A DNA stretch of 64,000 nucleotides from DATJGR01 sp041739525 (GTDB lineage Bacteria > Pseudomonadota > Gammaproteobacteria > Pseudomonadales > Azotimanducaceae). Positions within the stretch are counted from its first letter, which is position 1; every line of letters begins with the position of its first letter. Of the stretch, positions 25,843 through 34,958 are shown piece by piece. Under the pieces are notes generated by a model, which searched no databases, was not told where the DNA came from, and worked only from the letters and a program-made list of their open reading frames with translations. Location: assembly GCA_041739525.1 (NCBI GenBank), contig JBGSNQ010000135.1, positions 1 to 64,000 on the forward strand, in the 5' to 3' direction. The translations under genes and the position numbers were made by a program.

Positions 25843-27461
25843 ACCACCTCCTTCAATTCACATCCGAGCGCACGCCGCAGTGCACGACCGACCGCGGCGC
25901 TGTCGAGACTGCGCCAGCGCGCCGCGATGTGCTGATCGGGCCGCACCAGATACGCCGCACCGCCAACGAGGTCGTAACGGCGCGCGACATCGCCGGCGGC
26001 ATCCGTGAAATCGACATCCAGTTCGAGGACTTTCAGGTCATCGATCTTGCGCAGCTCACCCGGTACCGATGGTCCCGCCACGAGCAGTACGAACGATCCG
26101 CCCAGCAATTCCAGAAGCCAGCCCGACTTCCCGCCCACGGCGATGGCCGCATCGGGACAGGGCGAACCGGGGCGCGCGAGCGGTGCGAACCGATCCGCGT
26201 CCGCCGTGTTCAATGGCGAATCGTCGTAGCGGCACGGCGACGACAATCGCCCGCTGTTGACCAGCGCGCGCGCAAACGGATAACGCTTCGCGAGCCGCAG
26301 TACCGAGTCCCGGAACACGTGGCTGATCGGGCTTTTCGGCGTGATGAAGTCCGTCGCACGCGTGGAGTGCAGCAGGTTCTCGGCCGCAGCGGGCTGCCGT
26401 TCGGCCTGATATGTCGACAGCAGCGCGGCCGGCGCGCCGCCACGGATCACGCGCGCGAGTTTCCACACCAGATTCTCCACCCCCTGCACGGCGCCGTTAG
26501 CGCCACGGGCACCGAACGGTGATACCTGATGCGCCGAATCACCAATGAACAGCACGCGGCCGTGCACCAGTTGATCGAGTTTCCGGCAGCGGAACGTGTA
26601 GGCGCTTGCCCATTCGAGATCCCACGTCCGGTCTGCACCGAGCATCGCGTTGATGCGCGGGCGGATGTTCTCCATGCGCAGAGCTTTAGCCGCGTCCGCA
26701 TCGGCGCCGATCTGAAAGTCGACGCGCCACACGTTGTCGGGCTGCCGGTGCAGCAACACCGAATGGCCCGGATGAAACGGCGGGTCGAACCAGAACCAGC
26801 GCTCGGTCGGAAAGTCGGCGTGCATCGAGATGTCGCAGATCAGGAACTGATCGTGAAACTCCTGCCCACGCGCAACCGCACCGACCGATTCACGCACCAG
26901 ACTGTTCGCGCCGTCGGCTGCCAGCAGGTAGTCGCATGAAAGCGGGTAACGTCCCTCGGGCGTTTCGACTTCGAGCCGCACGCCTTCGGCGCGCGACTCG
27001 ACGCGCGTCACCCGGTTCTTCCAGCGCAGATCGACCCGCGGCAGCTGCCCGATCCGGTCGACGAGAAATTCCTCGACGTAGTACTGCTGCAGATTGATGA
27101 ACGCCGGCATCTTGTGCCCGCCTTCGGGCTGTAGATTGAACTGGTATACCTGCGCGTCGCGGAAGAACACCTTGCCCAATTGCCACACCACGCCTTTTTC
27201 GAGCATCGGCCCCGCGCACCCGAGCCGATCCCAGATTTCGAGCGTGCGCTTCGCAAAGCAGATCGCGCGTGAGCCGGTCGATACCGTGTCGTTGTCGTCG
27301 AGCACCACGCTGTCGATGCCGCACTCGGCAAGCGCGATGGCCGCGGTCAGTCCGCTCGGACCCGCGCCGACGATGACGACCGTATGGTGGCGCGGCGATG
27401 CCGCGTCCTGGTCGGCGCTGTGCCGATACGCGTAGACCGGATTCTGACGACCGCTCGACAC
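25839..27461 (-). CDS. FAD-dependent aromatic monooxygenase (MhpA-like)
   Basis: A 540-residue class A flavoprotein hydroxylase. Seen: FAD-binding GAGPSGLTAAIALAE near residues 32-46, DG-type motif LLAADGANSLVRE near 185, and the second FAD motif VLFIGDSAHQVSPFGARGAN near 305. A thioredoxin-like C-terminal domain follows, as in MhpA/PheA relatives. It inserts one hydroxyl group into an aromatic ring with NAD(P)H and O2. It heads a set of coupled genes (DUF2783, FAH, PhyH) and follows the metallo-hydrolase gene after 15 bp. Confidence 0.93.
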   Translation of the reverse strand: MSSGRQNPVYAYRHSADQDAASPRHHTVVIVGAGPSGLTAAIALAECGIDSVVLDDNDTVSTGSRAICFAKRTLEIWDRLGCAGPMLEKGVVWQLGKVFFRDAQVYQFNLQPEGGHKMPAFINLQQYYVEEFLVDRIGQLPRVDLRWKNRVTRVESRAEGVRLEVETPEGRYPLSCDYLLAADGANSLVRESVGAVARGQEFHDQFLICDISMHADFPTERWFWFDPPFHPGHSVLLHRQPDNVWRVDFQIGADADAAKALRMENIRPRINAMLGADRTWDLEWASAYTFRCRKLDQLVHGRVLFIGDSAHQVSPFGARGANGAVQGVENLVWKLARVIRGGAPAALLSTYQAERQPAAAENLLHSTRATDFITPKSPISHVFRDSVLRLAKRYPFARALVNSGRLSSPCRYDDSPLNTADADRFAPLARPGSPCPDAAIAVGGKSGWLLELLGGSFVLLVAGPSVPGELRKIDDLKVLELDVDFTDAAGDVARRYDLVGGAAYLVRPDQHIAARWRSLDSAAVGRALRRALGCELKEVV

Positions 27462-27476
27462 GGGACGCAGCGCCTG

Positions 27477-28436
27477 TCAGGCCACCTCGTTCTGCAGCGA
27501 GTGCCACATCTGATCGTCGCGCTCCGCCGTCCAGATGCGCGGATCACGGTATTCACCCGCTTCGTCGTAGCAGCGCGTGATGTCGAACGGAAGGCAGTGT
27601 TCGAATATCACCCAACGACCGTACTTTGGCGCAAGCTTCGCGTACGTTTCCTTGTAGCAGTCGGACAGCGACTGGCCTTTTGCGCGTGCCTGCTTGACGC
27701 TGCCGTACATGTCCGCAAGAAACGCACGCGTGCCTTCGATGGCATCGCGCGACTTCGCGGCGCTCGTCAACGCATCGCCGCGGCCAGGCACCAATCGTTC
27801 CGGCTTCAGTTCCAGCAACCGGTCGAGCGTTGCAGGCCAGTCTTCGTGATACGCATCGCCCGTGTAGGGCGTAGCGCCGAACTCGACCAGATCGCCCGAG
27901 TACAACACTTTGTGTTTCGGCAGCCACACGATCGTGTCGCCTTTCGTATGCCCGCGGCCCGGATGCCAGATCTGCACCTCCACGCTGCCGAGGTGAAGCG
28001 TCAGCTTGCCGTCGAACACGATGTTCGGCCACGTGAGACCCGGCACCGAATCGACCCCTTCGAACAATCGGGGAAAACGACCGAGCTCCGAATCGAAATC
28101 CTGCTGGCCGCGCTCCACGATGAGGTCGTACGTGTTGCGGCTCGCGATGATGTTCTGTGCGCCATATGCGGAGGCACCGAGCACGCGCACCGCGTGATAG
28201 TGGCTGAGCACGATGTGTTTGATCGGCTTGTCGGTGACGCCGCGAATCCGGTTGATCACATCCTGCGCCATGATCGGCGTCGCTTGTGTATCGACAACCA
28301 ACACGCTGTCGTCGCCGATCACGATGCCGGTGTTCGGATCGCCTTCGGCCGTATATGCATACGCGCCCGGTGCGAGTTCGGTGAATGAAACCTGCTTCGG
28401 TGCGAGATCGCCCTTCGACGCAAACTGCTTTGCCAC
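27477..28436 (-). CDS. MBL-fold metallo-hydrolase
   Basis: A 319-residue metallo-beta-lactamase fold protein. Seen: the region before the metal site, VIGDDSVLVVDTQAT, and LSHYHAVRVLGAS. The second position is HYHAVR rather than HxHxDH, so the first metal site lacks the usual His-Asp-His set. Later ligands appear in HPGRGHTKGDTIVWLP and VPGRGDAL. It is first of the aromatic catabolism operon (GTG start). Homologues beside FAD hydroxylases are annotated as hydrolases of unknown substrate. Confidence 0.87.
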   Translation of the reverse strand: MAKQFASKGDLAPKQVSFTELAPGAYAYTAEGDPNTGIVIGDDSVLVVDTQATPIMAQDVINRIRGVTDKPIKHIVLSHYHAVRVLGASAYGAQNIIASRNTYDLIVERGQQDFDSELGRFPRLFEGVDSVPGLTWPNIVFDGKLTLHLGSVEVQIWHPGRGHTKGDTIVWLPKHKVLYSGDLVEFGATPYTGDAYHEDWPATLDRLLELKPERLVPGRGDALTSAAKSRDAIEGTRAFLADMYGSVKQARAKGQSLSDCYKETYAKLAPKYGRWVIFEHCLPFDITRCYDEAGEYRDPRIWTAERDDQMWHSLQNEVA

Positions 28437-28552
28437 GGCCGCTGTCCTATGTCTTGAATGGCTGCATTGGTAACATCCGCCCGCGCCGCGGACAATCCCT
28501 CTCTTCTGGGTCCCTTCGGGTTCCCTCCCTTTTGCGCAGCACGGAACAGAGC

Positions 28553-29689
28553 ATGCCGACGCCTTTTCGAATCGACATCCCAGAAAGCGAAATCACCGAC
28601 CTGCACGCGCGTCTCGACGCAGCGCGCTGGCCGGATCAGATCGGCGATCCATGGGTGTACGGCACCGATATCACCTATCTGAAAGAACTGGTGCACTACT
28701 GGCGGCACCACTTCGATTGGCGTGCACAGGAAGCGAAGCTGAACCGGTTCGATCAATTCCGCACCCGCATCGGCGACCACGACCTGCACTTCATCCACCA
28801 GCGCTCGACCAACACGCACGCTCAGCCGCTGTTGATCACCCACGGCTGGCCCGGTTCGATCAGCGAGTTCGTCAAGATCATCGAGCCGCTGACGCAGCCC
28901 GAACGATTCGGAGCCGACTGGCGCGACGCGTTCCATGTGATCTGCCCGTCCATTCCCGGCTACGGTTTTTCCCGCGCGCCGCAGCAGCCCGGTTTCCAGC
29001 CGCGCGCCTGCGCAGAACTGTTCATGAAGCTGATGGACGAACTCGGCTACCCGCGCTACTTCGCACAAGGCGGCGATGTCGGTTCTGCCGTAACGACGTG
29101 GCTCGGCGCGCTCGGCGGTGACCACGTCAAGGGCATCCATCTGAATCTCGTGTTCGCGCGGCCGCCGAAAGATGATCCGATGGCCGGCGTCACCGAGGCG
29201 GAACAGCGCGCGTTGACCGAGCGGCGGGAACATATGACCAACGAAGTGGGCTACCAGCACATTCAGGGCAGTAAGCCGCAAACACTCGGTTACGCGCTGA
29301 ACGATTCGCCGGTGGGACTCGCCGCCTGGATTACCGAGAAATTCCACAAGTGGACACACCACACCGGCAATCACGAAGACGCGATCAGCAAAGACGAAAT
29401 ACTGACCGACGTCAGCATCTACTGGTTCACGCAGAGCATTACTTCCTCGGTGCGGATGTACTACGAAAGTCGCCGTTACGAAGGCCTTCCGTTTCCCGAA
29501 CGCGTCGACGTCCCCACTGCCGTTGCGAACTTTCCCGGTGAGCTGTTCCTGCCGCCGCGCGCATGGGTCGAAAAGCAGTTCAACCTCGTGCACTGGTCGC
29601 ACCCGGCGCGCGGCGGGCATTTCGCGGCCCTCGAAGCGCCGGATCTGCTCGTAGACGACATCCGCACCGCATTCCGCCCTCTACGTTAG
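28553..29689 (+). CDS. Epoxide hydrolase (EHN domain, alpha/beta-hydrolase fold)
   Basis: A 378-residue epoxide hydrolase of the microsomal / juvenile-hormone type. The N-terminal EHN domain (IDIPESEITDLHARLDAARWPDQ) precedes the alpha/beta-hydrolase core with HGWPGS (oxyanion hole, about residues 97-102), nucleophile motif GGDVGS (Asp, about 170), lid tyrosines and a catalytic His in ARGGHFAALEAPD near the end. ATG 28553 is chosen because the EHN domain starts at once; a longer frame upstream has no homology. It diverges from the metallo-hydrolase gene with 116 bp between. Confidence 0.93.
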   Translation: MPTPFRIDIPESEITDLHARLDAARWPDQIGDPWVYGTDITYLKELVHYWRHHFDWRAQEAKLNRFDQFRTRIGDHDLHFIHQRSTNTHAQPLLITHGWPGSISEFVKIIEPLTQPERFGADWRDAFHVICPSIPGYGFSRAPQQPGFQPRACAELFMKLMDELGYPRYFAQGGDVGSAVTTWLGALGGDHVKGIHLNLVFARPPKDDPMAGVTEAEQRALTERREHMTNEVGYQHIQGSKPQTLGYALNDSPVGLAAWITEKFHKWTHHTGNHEDAISKDEILTDVSIYWFTQSITSSVRMYYESRRYEGLPFPERVDVPTAVANFPGELFLPPRAWVEKQFNLVHWSHPARGGHFAALEAPDLLVDDIRTAFRPLR

Positions 29690-29698
29690 GCCAAGCTC

Positions 29699-32440
29699 AT
29701 GCGCTATCTCGCTTTCCTGCTGTGTCTCTTCTGCGTCAATGCGTGCGGCAACGATGCGCCACCACCGGGCACCGCCAACGCCGCGCCCATAGAAGCGGGC
29801 GCTGTTCCGCCGGAGGCGGGTGAACCGCTGCAGACCGAACCGTGGCATTACCCGCGCGAGCGGATGGTCGACGGCAATCGTGTCGTCGTGTACACACCGC
29901 AGATTCGTTCGTGGCCCGATTTCACCCGTTTCGAAGCCATCTCGGCGGTCGAGTTTCAACCGAAAGGCGGCGGCGCCGCGCGTTACGGCACGACGACCAT
30001 CTCTGGCGCCACCGAAGTGGATCTCGACAAGCGACTCGTCATCGTCACCGAGCCGAAGGTGGAAGACGTTTCGTTCCCCGGCAGCGATGCCGCCGCGGAT
30101 GCCGACGAAGCGGCGATGACACGCATCGTGATGCGCGATCGCGTCGAAATACCGCTCGACATGTTCCTGCTCTATTTGAGCGACGACGTGCTCGAAACGC
30201 CGCCGCCGAAAGGCTTCAACACCCAGCCGCCGCCGATCCACGTCGCCGACACGCCCACGCTGCTGTTGTTCGTCAACGGCGATCCGGTGCTGACGCCGGT
30301 GGAGAAGACCGGACTCGAACTGGTGGTAAACGCGAACTTTCCGGTGTTACGCGACACCGCATCGGGCACTTACTACCTCATCACCGGACCGCAACGATTG
30401 CAGGCGCGCGACCTGAAAGGTCCGTGGACCAAAGCGGGCGATCTGCCGGCGGGATTCGCGCAGATCGATCCGAAGGGTGAACAGGCCTCGATCGCTGCGG
30501 CTGTAACAACACCTGTTAGCGACGAGCCGCTGCCGAAGGTGATCGTCTCGCAAGGACCTGCCGAACTGATCGTGACGGAAGGCAAACCGCAGCTGAAGGA
30601 AATCCCCGGTACGGGTGGGCTGCAGTACGTCGAGAACACCGATAGCCCATTGTTCGAACTGAAAGGCACGTACTACTTCCTGGTATCGGGGCGCTGGTTC
30701 GAGACGAAACGTCTCGATAAAGGGCCGTGGAAGTTCGTGCCGAATCTTCCGGATGCGTTCTCGCAGATTCCGCAAGACAGCGACATGGCGGACGTGCGCG
30801 CATCGGTGCCCGGTACCGTCGAAGCAAAAATGGCCGCGCTGGAAGCGCTGCTGCCGACGCGCAAATCGGTGGCGGTGGGCGCTGCGCCCGACGTGAACGT
30901 GACGTACGGCGGCGATCCGAAGTTCGAGAAGATCGAGGGCACACAAGTGTCGCGCGCGGTGAACACCGGCAACGATGTGATTCTGTACGACGGCACCTAT
31001 TACCTCGTGTACGAAGGTGCGTGGTACACGTCGGCATCGCCGAGCGGTCCGTGGGTCGCCGCTGCTACGGTGCCCGACGCCATCTACCAGATTCCGCCGA
31101 GTTCGCCGTCGTATGCAGTGACACAGGTCGTCGTGCAGGAAGCGACACCGACAACGATCGTGTACTCGTATCCGCCGTCGTACAGCACCGGCGTCTACGT
31201 TGCGTACGGTGTGCCGTGGTACGGCACCGGTTGGTACTACCCGCCCTACATCTATGGCCCGTACTACTACCCGTACTGGGGCGCGTCGTACGGACACGGT
31301 TATTGGTACAGCCCGATGACCGGTGCATACGGTTCGCGTTCGGTCTGGTACGGACCCTATGGCGGCTACAGCTACAGCCAGGGCTACAACCCGGCAACGG
31401 GCCGGTACGGCTACGTCGAAACCGCGTGGGACGGCGAAGACTGGAAGAGCCACAGCGAGAAATACAACCCGCGCACCGGTGTCGCCACCGAGACGTCGCG
31501 TCACTACTCGGCCAACGACAACATGGCGCGCATGAACCGCACCGTGGAGGGACCGAACGGCGGCGCGATCGGCATGGAACGCAAGACCGACTTCGACAAC
31601 CAGACCATGACGACGAACCGCAAAACGTCGCAAGGCGGTTCGTCGTCGACGACACGCACGTGGGATGGACAGGGGGGTACGACGACATCCGGCACAGTGA
31701 CGACCGGAGGCGGCAAGACAGCAACCATCGAAGGCGAGCATCAGATCGGTCAGGGCGGCAACACGACCATCACCGGCTCCGAGGGCGGACAGGCATCGGT
31801 GGACCGCAGCGTCGGGCCGGGCGGCACAGTGACGCGGGAAGGCACGTACACGAAGAACGGCCAGACCATCGACACCACGACGAAGCGCAGCGGCGACACG
31901 ACCGCGACCAAAGTGCAGGGCAGCAACGGCGGACAAGCCGCATCGATCTCCAACGGCGGCAACCGCACCACGGTCGGCCAGTCCGGCAGCGGCGACGTGT
32001 ATGCCGGCCATAACGGCAACGTCTACAAGAAAACCGACAACGGTTGGCAGCAACACGACCAGGGTGGCTGGAAACCGGTAGATACCCCCGACCGGCCTAA
32101 CCAGGCCCCCTCAACGACCTCGTCGGGGCAACGCGAACGTCCTGCACAAGCACCTTCGTATTCGAGCGAGAGCATTCAGCCGCGCCAATCGGGCAATGTG
32201 CAGAACCGCGCCAGCGGCGGTTACGGCGGCGGCAGCTATGGTGGCGGCAACTACGGCGGTGGCGGGCGCTACGACGGCGGCTACGGTGGCTCCAACGAAA
32301 TGCGCCAGCTCGATCGTGATGCGCGCGCACGCAGCGGCGGCTACGACCGTTTCGAGCAGCGCCGCAGTATGTCGGCGGGCAGCAGCCGGGGTGGCTTCAG
32401 CCGTGGTGGCGGGCGCGGCGGCGGCGGTCGCAGGCGATAG
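29699..32440 (+). CDS. Large repetitive lipoprotein (carbohydrate-binding family V/XII-like annotation)
   Basis: A 913-residue exported protein. The signal peptide ends in a lipobox, CVNAC (Cys near residue 16), so a lipoprotein is likely. The body has three imperfect repeats of about 50 residues at roughly 208-262, 307-360 and 417-470, each with a pattern like GTYYLV..G.W....GPW..A..LPDAF.QIP. Then come an aromatic patch (about 485-567, many Tyr, Trp, Pro, Gly), a Gly/Thr/Ser-rich repetitive region with TVT and GGT units, and a Gly-Tyr then Arg-Gly-rich tail (about 837-913). Proteins of this build are sometimes labelled carbohydrate-binding family V/XII. Function is unknown; surface location or matrix binding is inferred. 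Confidence 0.8.
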   Translation: MRYLAFLLCLFCVNACGNDAPPPGTANAAPIEAGAVPPEAGEPLQTEPWHYPRERMVDGNRVVVYTPQIRSWPDFTRFEAISAVEFQPKGGGAARYGTTTISGATEVDLDKRLVIVTEPKVEDVSFPGSDAAADADEAAMTRIVMRDRVEIPLDMFLLYLSDDVLETPPPKGFNTQPPPIHVADTPTLLLFVNGDPVLTPVEKTGLELVVNANFPVLRDTASGTYYLITGPQRLQARDLKGPWTKAGDLPAGFAQIDPKGEQASIAAAVTTPVSDEPLPKVIVSQGPAELIVTEGKPQLKEIPGTGGLQYVENTDSPLFELKGTYYFLVSGRWFETKRLDKGPWKFVPNLPDAFSQIPQDSDMADVRASVPGTVEAKMAALEALLPTRKSVAVGAAPDVNVTYGGDPKFEKIEGTQVSRAVNTGNDVILYDGTYYLVYEGAWYTSASPSGPWVAAATVPDAIYQIPPSSPSYAVTQVVVQEATPTTIVYSYPPSYSTGVYVAYGVPWYGTGWYYPPYIYGPYYYPYWGASYGHGYWYSPMTGAYGSRSVWYGPYGGYSYSQGYNPATGRYGYVETAWDGEDWKSHSEKYNPRTGVATETSRHYSANDNMARMNRTVEGPNGGAIGMERKTDFDNQTMTTNRKTSQGGSSSTTRTWDGQGGTTTSGTVTTGGGKTATIEGEHQIGQGGNTTITGSEGGQASVDRSVGPGGTVTREGTYTKNGQTIDTTTKRSGDTTATKVQGSNGGQAASISNGGNRTTVGQSGSGDVYAGHNGNVYKKTDNGWQQHDQGGWKPVDTPDRPNQAPSTTSSGQRERPAQAPSYSSESIQPRQSGNVQNRASGGYGGGSYGGGNYGGGGRYDGGYGGSNEMRQLDRDARARSGGYDRFEQRRSMSAGSSRGGFSRGGGRGGGGRRR

Positions 32441-32446
32441 GACACG

Positions 32447-33062
32447 TCACATCGGCGAGCGGCCGTTGACGAGACCGAGGCCCTCGGTCTTGTACGCCAA
32501 CAACTGCAGCAAAGTGTCCGAAGCGTTTTCGCGGACCGATGCATTGAGCGCGAGAAACCAGTTTTCCTGCGTGCGATAGATCGGCCGCGTATACCAGCCG
32601 AACAGACCGGCCCGATGTGACGACGCCGTGGTGTTGCTGCCCGTGCGATGCCACACGCGGCTTTCGAACACCATCATCGTACCGAGCGGTGCGGTGATCG
32701 GTACCGACTCGTCGGCATCCGCCGGCGTCGGATTGCGGCCCCGCAAATGGCTGCGCGGCACGACACGCGTACCACCGTTCGCAGCGGTGAATTCGTCGAG
32801 ACACCACGCCACGTTCACGCCTTGCGGCGCAGCCGGCCACGTTCCAGAGACGTTGATTGTCGTCGCCAAAGTCGAGCCCGAAGCGCGGCTGCTCGCGCCC
32901 CTGTGTGCGATCGTCGGCGGCTGCTTTGTACAACGCGGTCCGCGCTCTGTGCAACTGATCGGCGCTCAATACGCCCTCGACCAGACACAAACCATACGTC
33001 GCAATGTCGCGCTCGGCCTGATCGAGATCGGACGTGAGTGCAGGCAGCTGATTCACGGTCAT
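32447..33062 (-). pseudogene. Phytanoyl-CoA dioxygenase gene with internal deletion and frameshift
   Basis: The frame from ATG 33062 begins as a PhyH-family protein (ATYGLCLVEGVLSADQL, then FGDDNQRLWNV) and degenerates at about 32840. The C-terminal half continues in another frame: NVAWCLDEFTAANGGTRVVP, WHRTGSNTT, to 32447. In intact relatives about 60-70 residues separate NQRVWN from NVAWCLD-like motifs and carry the iron-binding HxD. Here only about 20 codons lie between, so the HxD motif is lost. It should be inactive. Its start overlaps the stop of the AI-2E-type permease gene, so it was once an operon member. Confidence 0.8.
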
Positions 33063-34192
33063 TCCCCCAACAGTTCGCCGATCGGCTTCAGTTCCTCTAC
33101 CCGATCGCACACCGCCTTCACCGCCAGCATGATCGGCATGCCGAGCAACAGACCCCAGATGCCCCACAACCAGCCCCATGCCAGCACACCGACGAACACG
33201 ACCACCGGATTCATACTGCTTGCGCGGCCCGTCAGCCACGGCATCAACATGTTTCCGACGATGGTGTGGATGACCAGCGAAGCGCCGGCAACGATCAGCG
33301 CCGTTTCGATCTGCCCGAATTGCACGAATCCGACCAGCGCCGCGCCGCCCGTAACTGCGATCGCACCGAAATACGGAATCAGATTGAGTATTCCCGACAA
33401 TACGCCCCACACCGCGGCGTGCTGCAGACCGATCCACAGGAACGCGAGCCACGTTGCAACTCCAACGAGCACACTAAGGAGCAACTGCACCAGGAGATAG
33501 CGTTTGATCTGGTCCGTGATCTCGTCCAGCGCTTCTACTGTGATGCGCTTCTTCGCGAAGTCCGGCCCGGCGATTCGCGCCATCTTGCGCCGGAACGCGT
33601 CTCCCGACGCGAGCAGAAAGAAGGTGACGAAACCCACCACCGTCGCCTGCCCGAGCAGCGCCACGAGGCCGAGCGTTCCGGTCCACAGATGCTGCTTGAG
33701 GTCGAACTTCGGCGCCTCGATCTGCACGCGCGTCACGCCGCCCGATGGAGGTTTGGCGGTGGCCGTATCGGCAGCCGCCTGCTCGATTTGAGTCGCGGCC
33801 GCCTGCATGTTCGCGATGGCGCTGTCGGGCGTGCGTGTCTGCGGTCGCAACGCCTGGCGGATTTTCTGCGCGGTGTCCGGCAGAGACTCGATCAACGCGT
33901 TCGCGTCGTCTTCCATCGAATACAGCGTGGCGACGGTGCCGCCTATCAACAACGCCAGCAGCGCTGCGGCGCCGATGGCGCGCGGGATGTGCCACGCCTG
34001 CAGCCGATCGACGATCGGCGACAGCGCGTAGCTGAACATCAAGCCGAGCAGAACCGGTATGAAGACTGCCGCGGCCCAGTCGAGCAGCCACAACACCGCA
34101 CACACGGCGACCACCGCGAGCGCGACGCTGCGCACGACGATCGGAAATCTGTCGCCCGCCTCAACCACCGGTGCATCTTCATCCTTCTCCAC
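33059..34192 (-). CDS. AI-2E family (PerM-type) transporter
   Basis: A 377-residue membrane protein of the AI-2E/PerM family with about eight hydrophobic segments. Seen: the early FIPVLLGLMFSYALSPIVDRL, a central soluble region (about 80-165) and the diagnostic late block GILNLIPYFGAIAVTG plus VVVFVGVLAWGWLWGIWGLLLGMPI. Members export small molecules or ions, and assignment to AI-2 is not implied. GTG start at 34192. The downstream PhyH pseudogene overlaps its stop. Confidence 0.92.
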   Translation of the reverse strand: MEKDEDAPVVEAGDRFPIVVRSVALAVVAVCAVLWLLDWAAAVFIPVLLGLMFSYALSPIVDRLQAWHIPRAIGAAALLALLIGGTVATLYSMEDDANALIESLPDTAQKIRQALRPQTRTPDSAIANMQAAATQIEQAAADTATAKPPSGGVTRVQIEAPKFDLKQHLWTGTLGLVALLGQATVVGFVTFFLLASGDAFRRKMARIAGPDFAKKRITVEALDEITDQIKRYLLVQLLLSVLVGVATWLAFLWIGLQHAAVWGVLSGILNLIPYFGAIAVTGGAALVGFVQFGQIETALIVAGASLVIHTIVGNMLMPWLTGRASSMNPVVVFVGVLAWGWLWGIWGLLLGMPIMLAVKAVCDRVEELKPIGELLGE

Positions 34193-34258
34193 GCCGCTCC
34201 GCCGTCGTCCAATCCGGGTATCGCCCGATGCTATTGGATTTGTCGAAGCGACGCGCGG

Positions 34259-34627
34259 CTAACTGCCCTTCACGTATCCCATGCCTTTGACGATGAGACC
34301 GTCGCGCACGTGCATCAGGTTCACGCCGCGCACCGAGCTCGCGTCGTCGTCGCCCCATCGAAATCGCCAGAAGATCGTCGCGCGTTCGCCGTCGACTACG
34401 ACGTCTTCGAGGTCGAACCGCGTGCCCGGTGTCGTGACGATGCCTTTCCAAAGCGCGAGGCACGCTTCACGGCCGACATGGCGCGAGCCGTTCGGCGCCG
34501 GTGTAGAGTTCTCGAGCACACAATCGGGTGCAATCAGATCGTCGAGCAGCGACGGATCGTGCAACTGGAATGCGTCATTGAAGCGGCAGATCACCTCAGC
34601 GGTTTTGGCTTCGACGGTCGAGTTCAT
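34259..34627 (-). CDS. NTF2-like / SnoaL-type protein
   Basis: A 122-residue nuclear-transport-factor-2-like fold protein: IAPDCVLENSTPAPNGSRHVGREACLALW, then TRFDLEDVVVDGERATIFWRF and a late GVNLMHVRDGLIVKGMGY. Such proteins bind or isomerise small hydrophobic ligands. ATG 34627 overlaps the stop of the GST remnant, so it once formed an operon with that gene. Confidence 0.88.
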   Translation of the reverse strand: MNSTVEAKTAEVICRFNDAFQLHDPSLLDDLIAPDCVLENSTPAPNGSRHVGREACLALWKGIVTTPGTRFDLEDVVVDGERATIFWRFRWGDDDASSVRGVNLMHVRDGLIVKGMGYVKGS

Positions 34628-34854
34628 CGTTGCACCGCCGCTTGCTTCGGCTGCCCGGCCTGATAGAGCGCGAACTCGTCGCCGAATGCTCTCGCCACAT
34701 GCGGCCGCTTCTGCACGCGTGCGAAGTAGTCGCGCACGGCCGGCCATTGCGCGAGGTCTACGCCGGTGAACGCCGCCCAGTTGAGCACCGTGACCAGATA
34801 AGCATCCGCCACCGAGAATTCAGGCAATGCCAACGCAGAGAAATACAGATTCAT
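34624..34854 (-). pseudogene. Glutathione S-transferase C-terminal remnant
   Basis: A 76-codon frame encoding only the end of the GST helical domain: FSVADAYLVTVLNWAAFTGVDLAQWP, then VQKRPHVARAF. Intact GSTs are about 200 residues; the thioredoxin-like N-terminal domain and half of the helical domain are missing. The ATG at 34854 lies at the edge of a markedly AT-rich stretch and the TetR gene diverges from there, so the 5' part was probably removed by a rearrangement. A folded domain is unlikely from this piece alone. Confidence 0.75.
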
Positions 34855-34869
34855 TTTTCACTTCCTTTT

Positions 34870-34885
34870 TGTACATATCAGTACA
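34870..34885. promoter_or_regulatory. Operator-like palindrome between TetR and GST-remnant genes
   Basis: TGTACATATCAGTACA contains inverted TGTAC/GTACA half-sites. A further TGTACTGAT half-site lies at 34938-34946, just before the TetR start. The surrounding 100 bp is much richer in A and T than the rest of the window. Binding by the divergent TetR-family protein is an inference from position and symmetry. Confidence 0.5.
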
Positions 34886-34958
34886 TAAACATGCTATATC
34901 AAGAACTGTTACTATTTCCACACGATAAAGATATTTTTGTACTGATTGGAAACTGAGA

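Noticed and set aside
30347..32056. Long minus-strand frame (569 codons) opposite the repetitive lipoprotein
   Set aside because: It mirrors the low-complexity Gly/Thr-rich coding sequence and shows no signal peptide or domain.
32200..32440. Tandem DNA repeat array (GGCGGC units)
   Set aside because: It is the Gly/Tyr/Arg-rich coding tail of the lipoprotein gene, in frame throughout.
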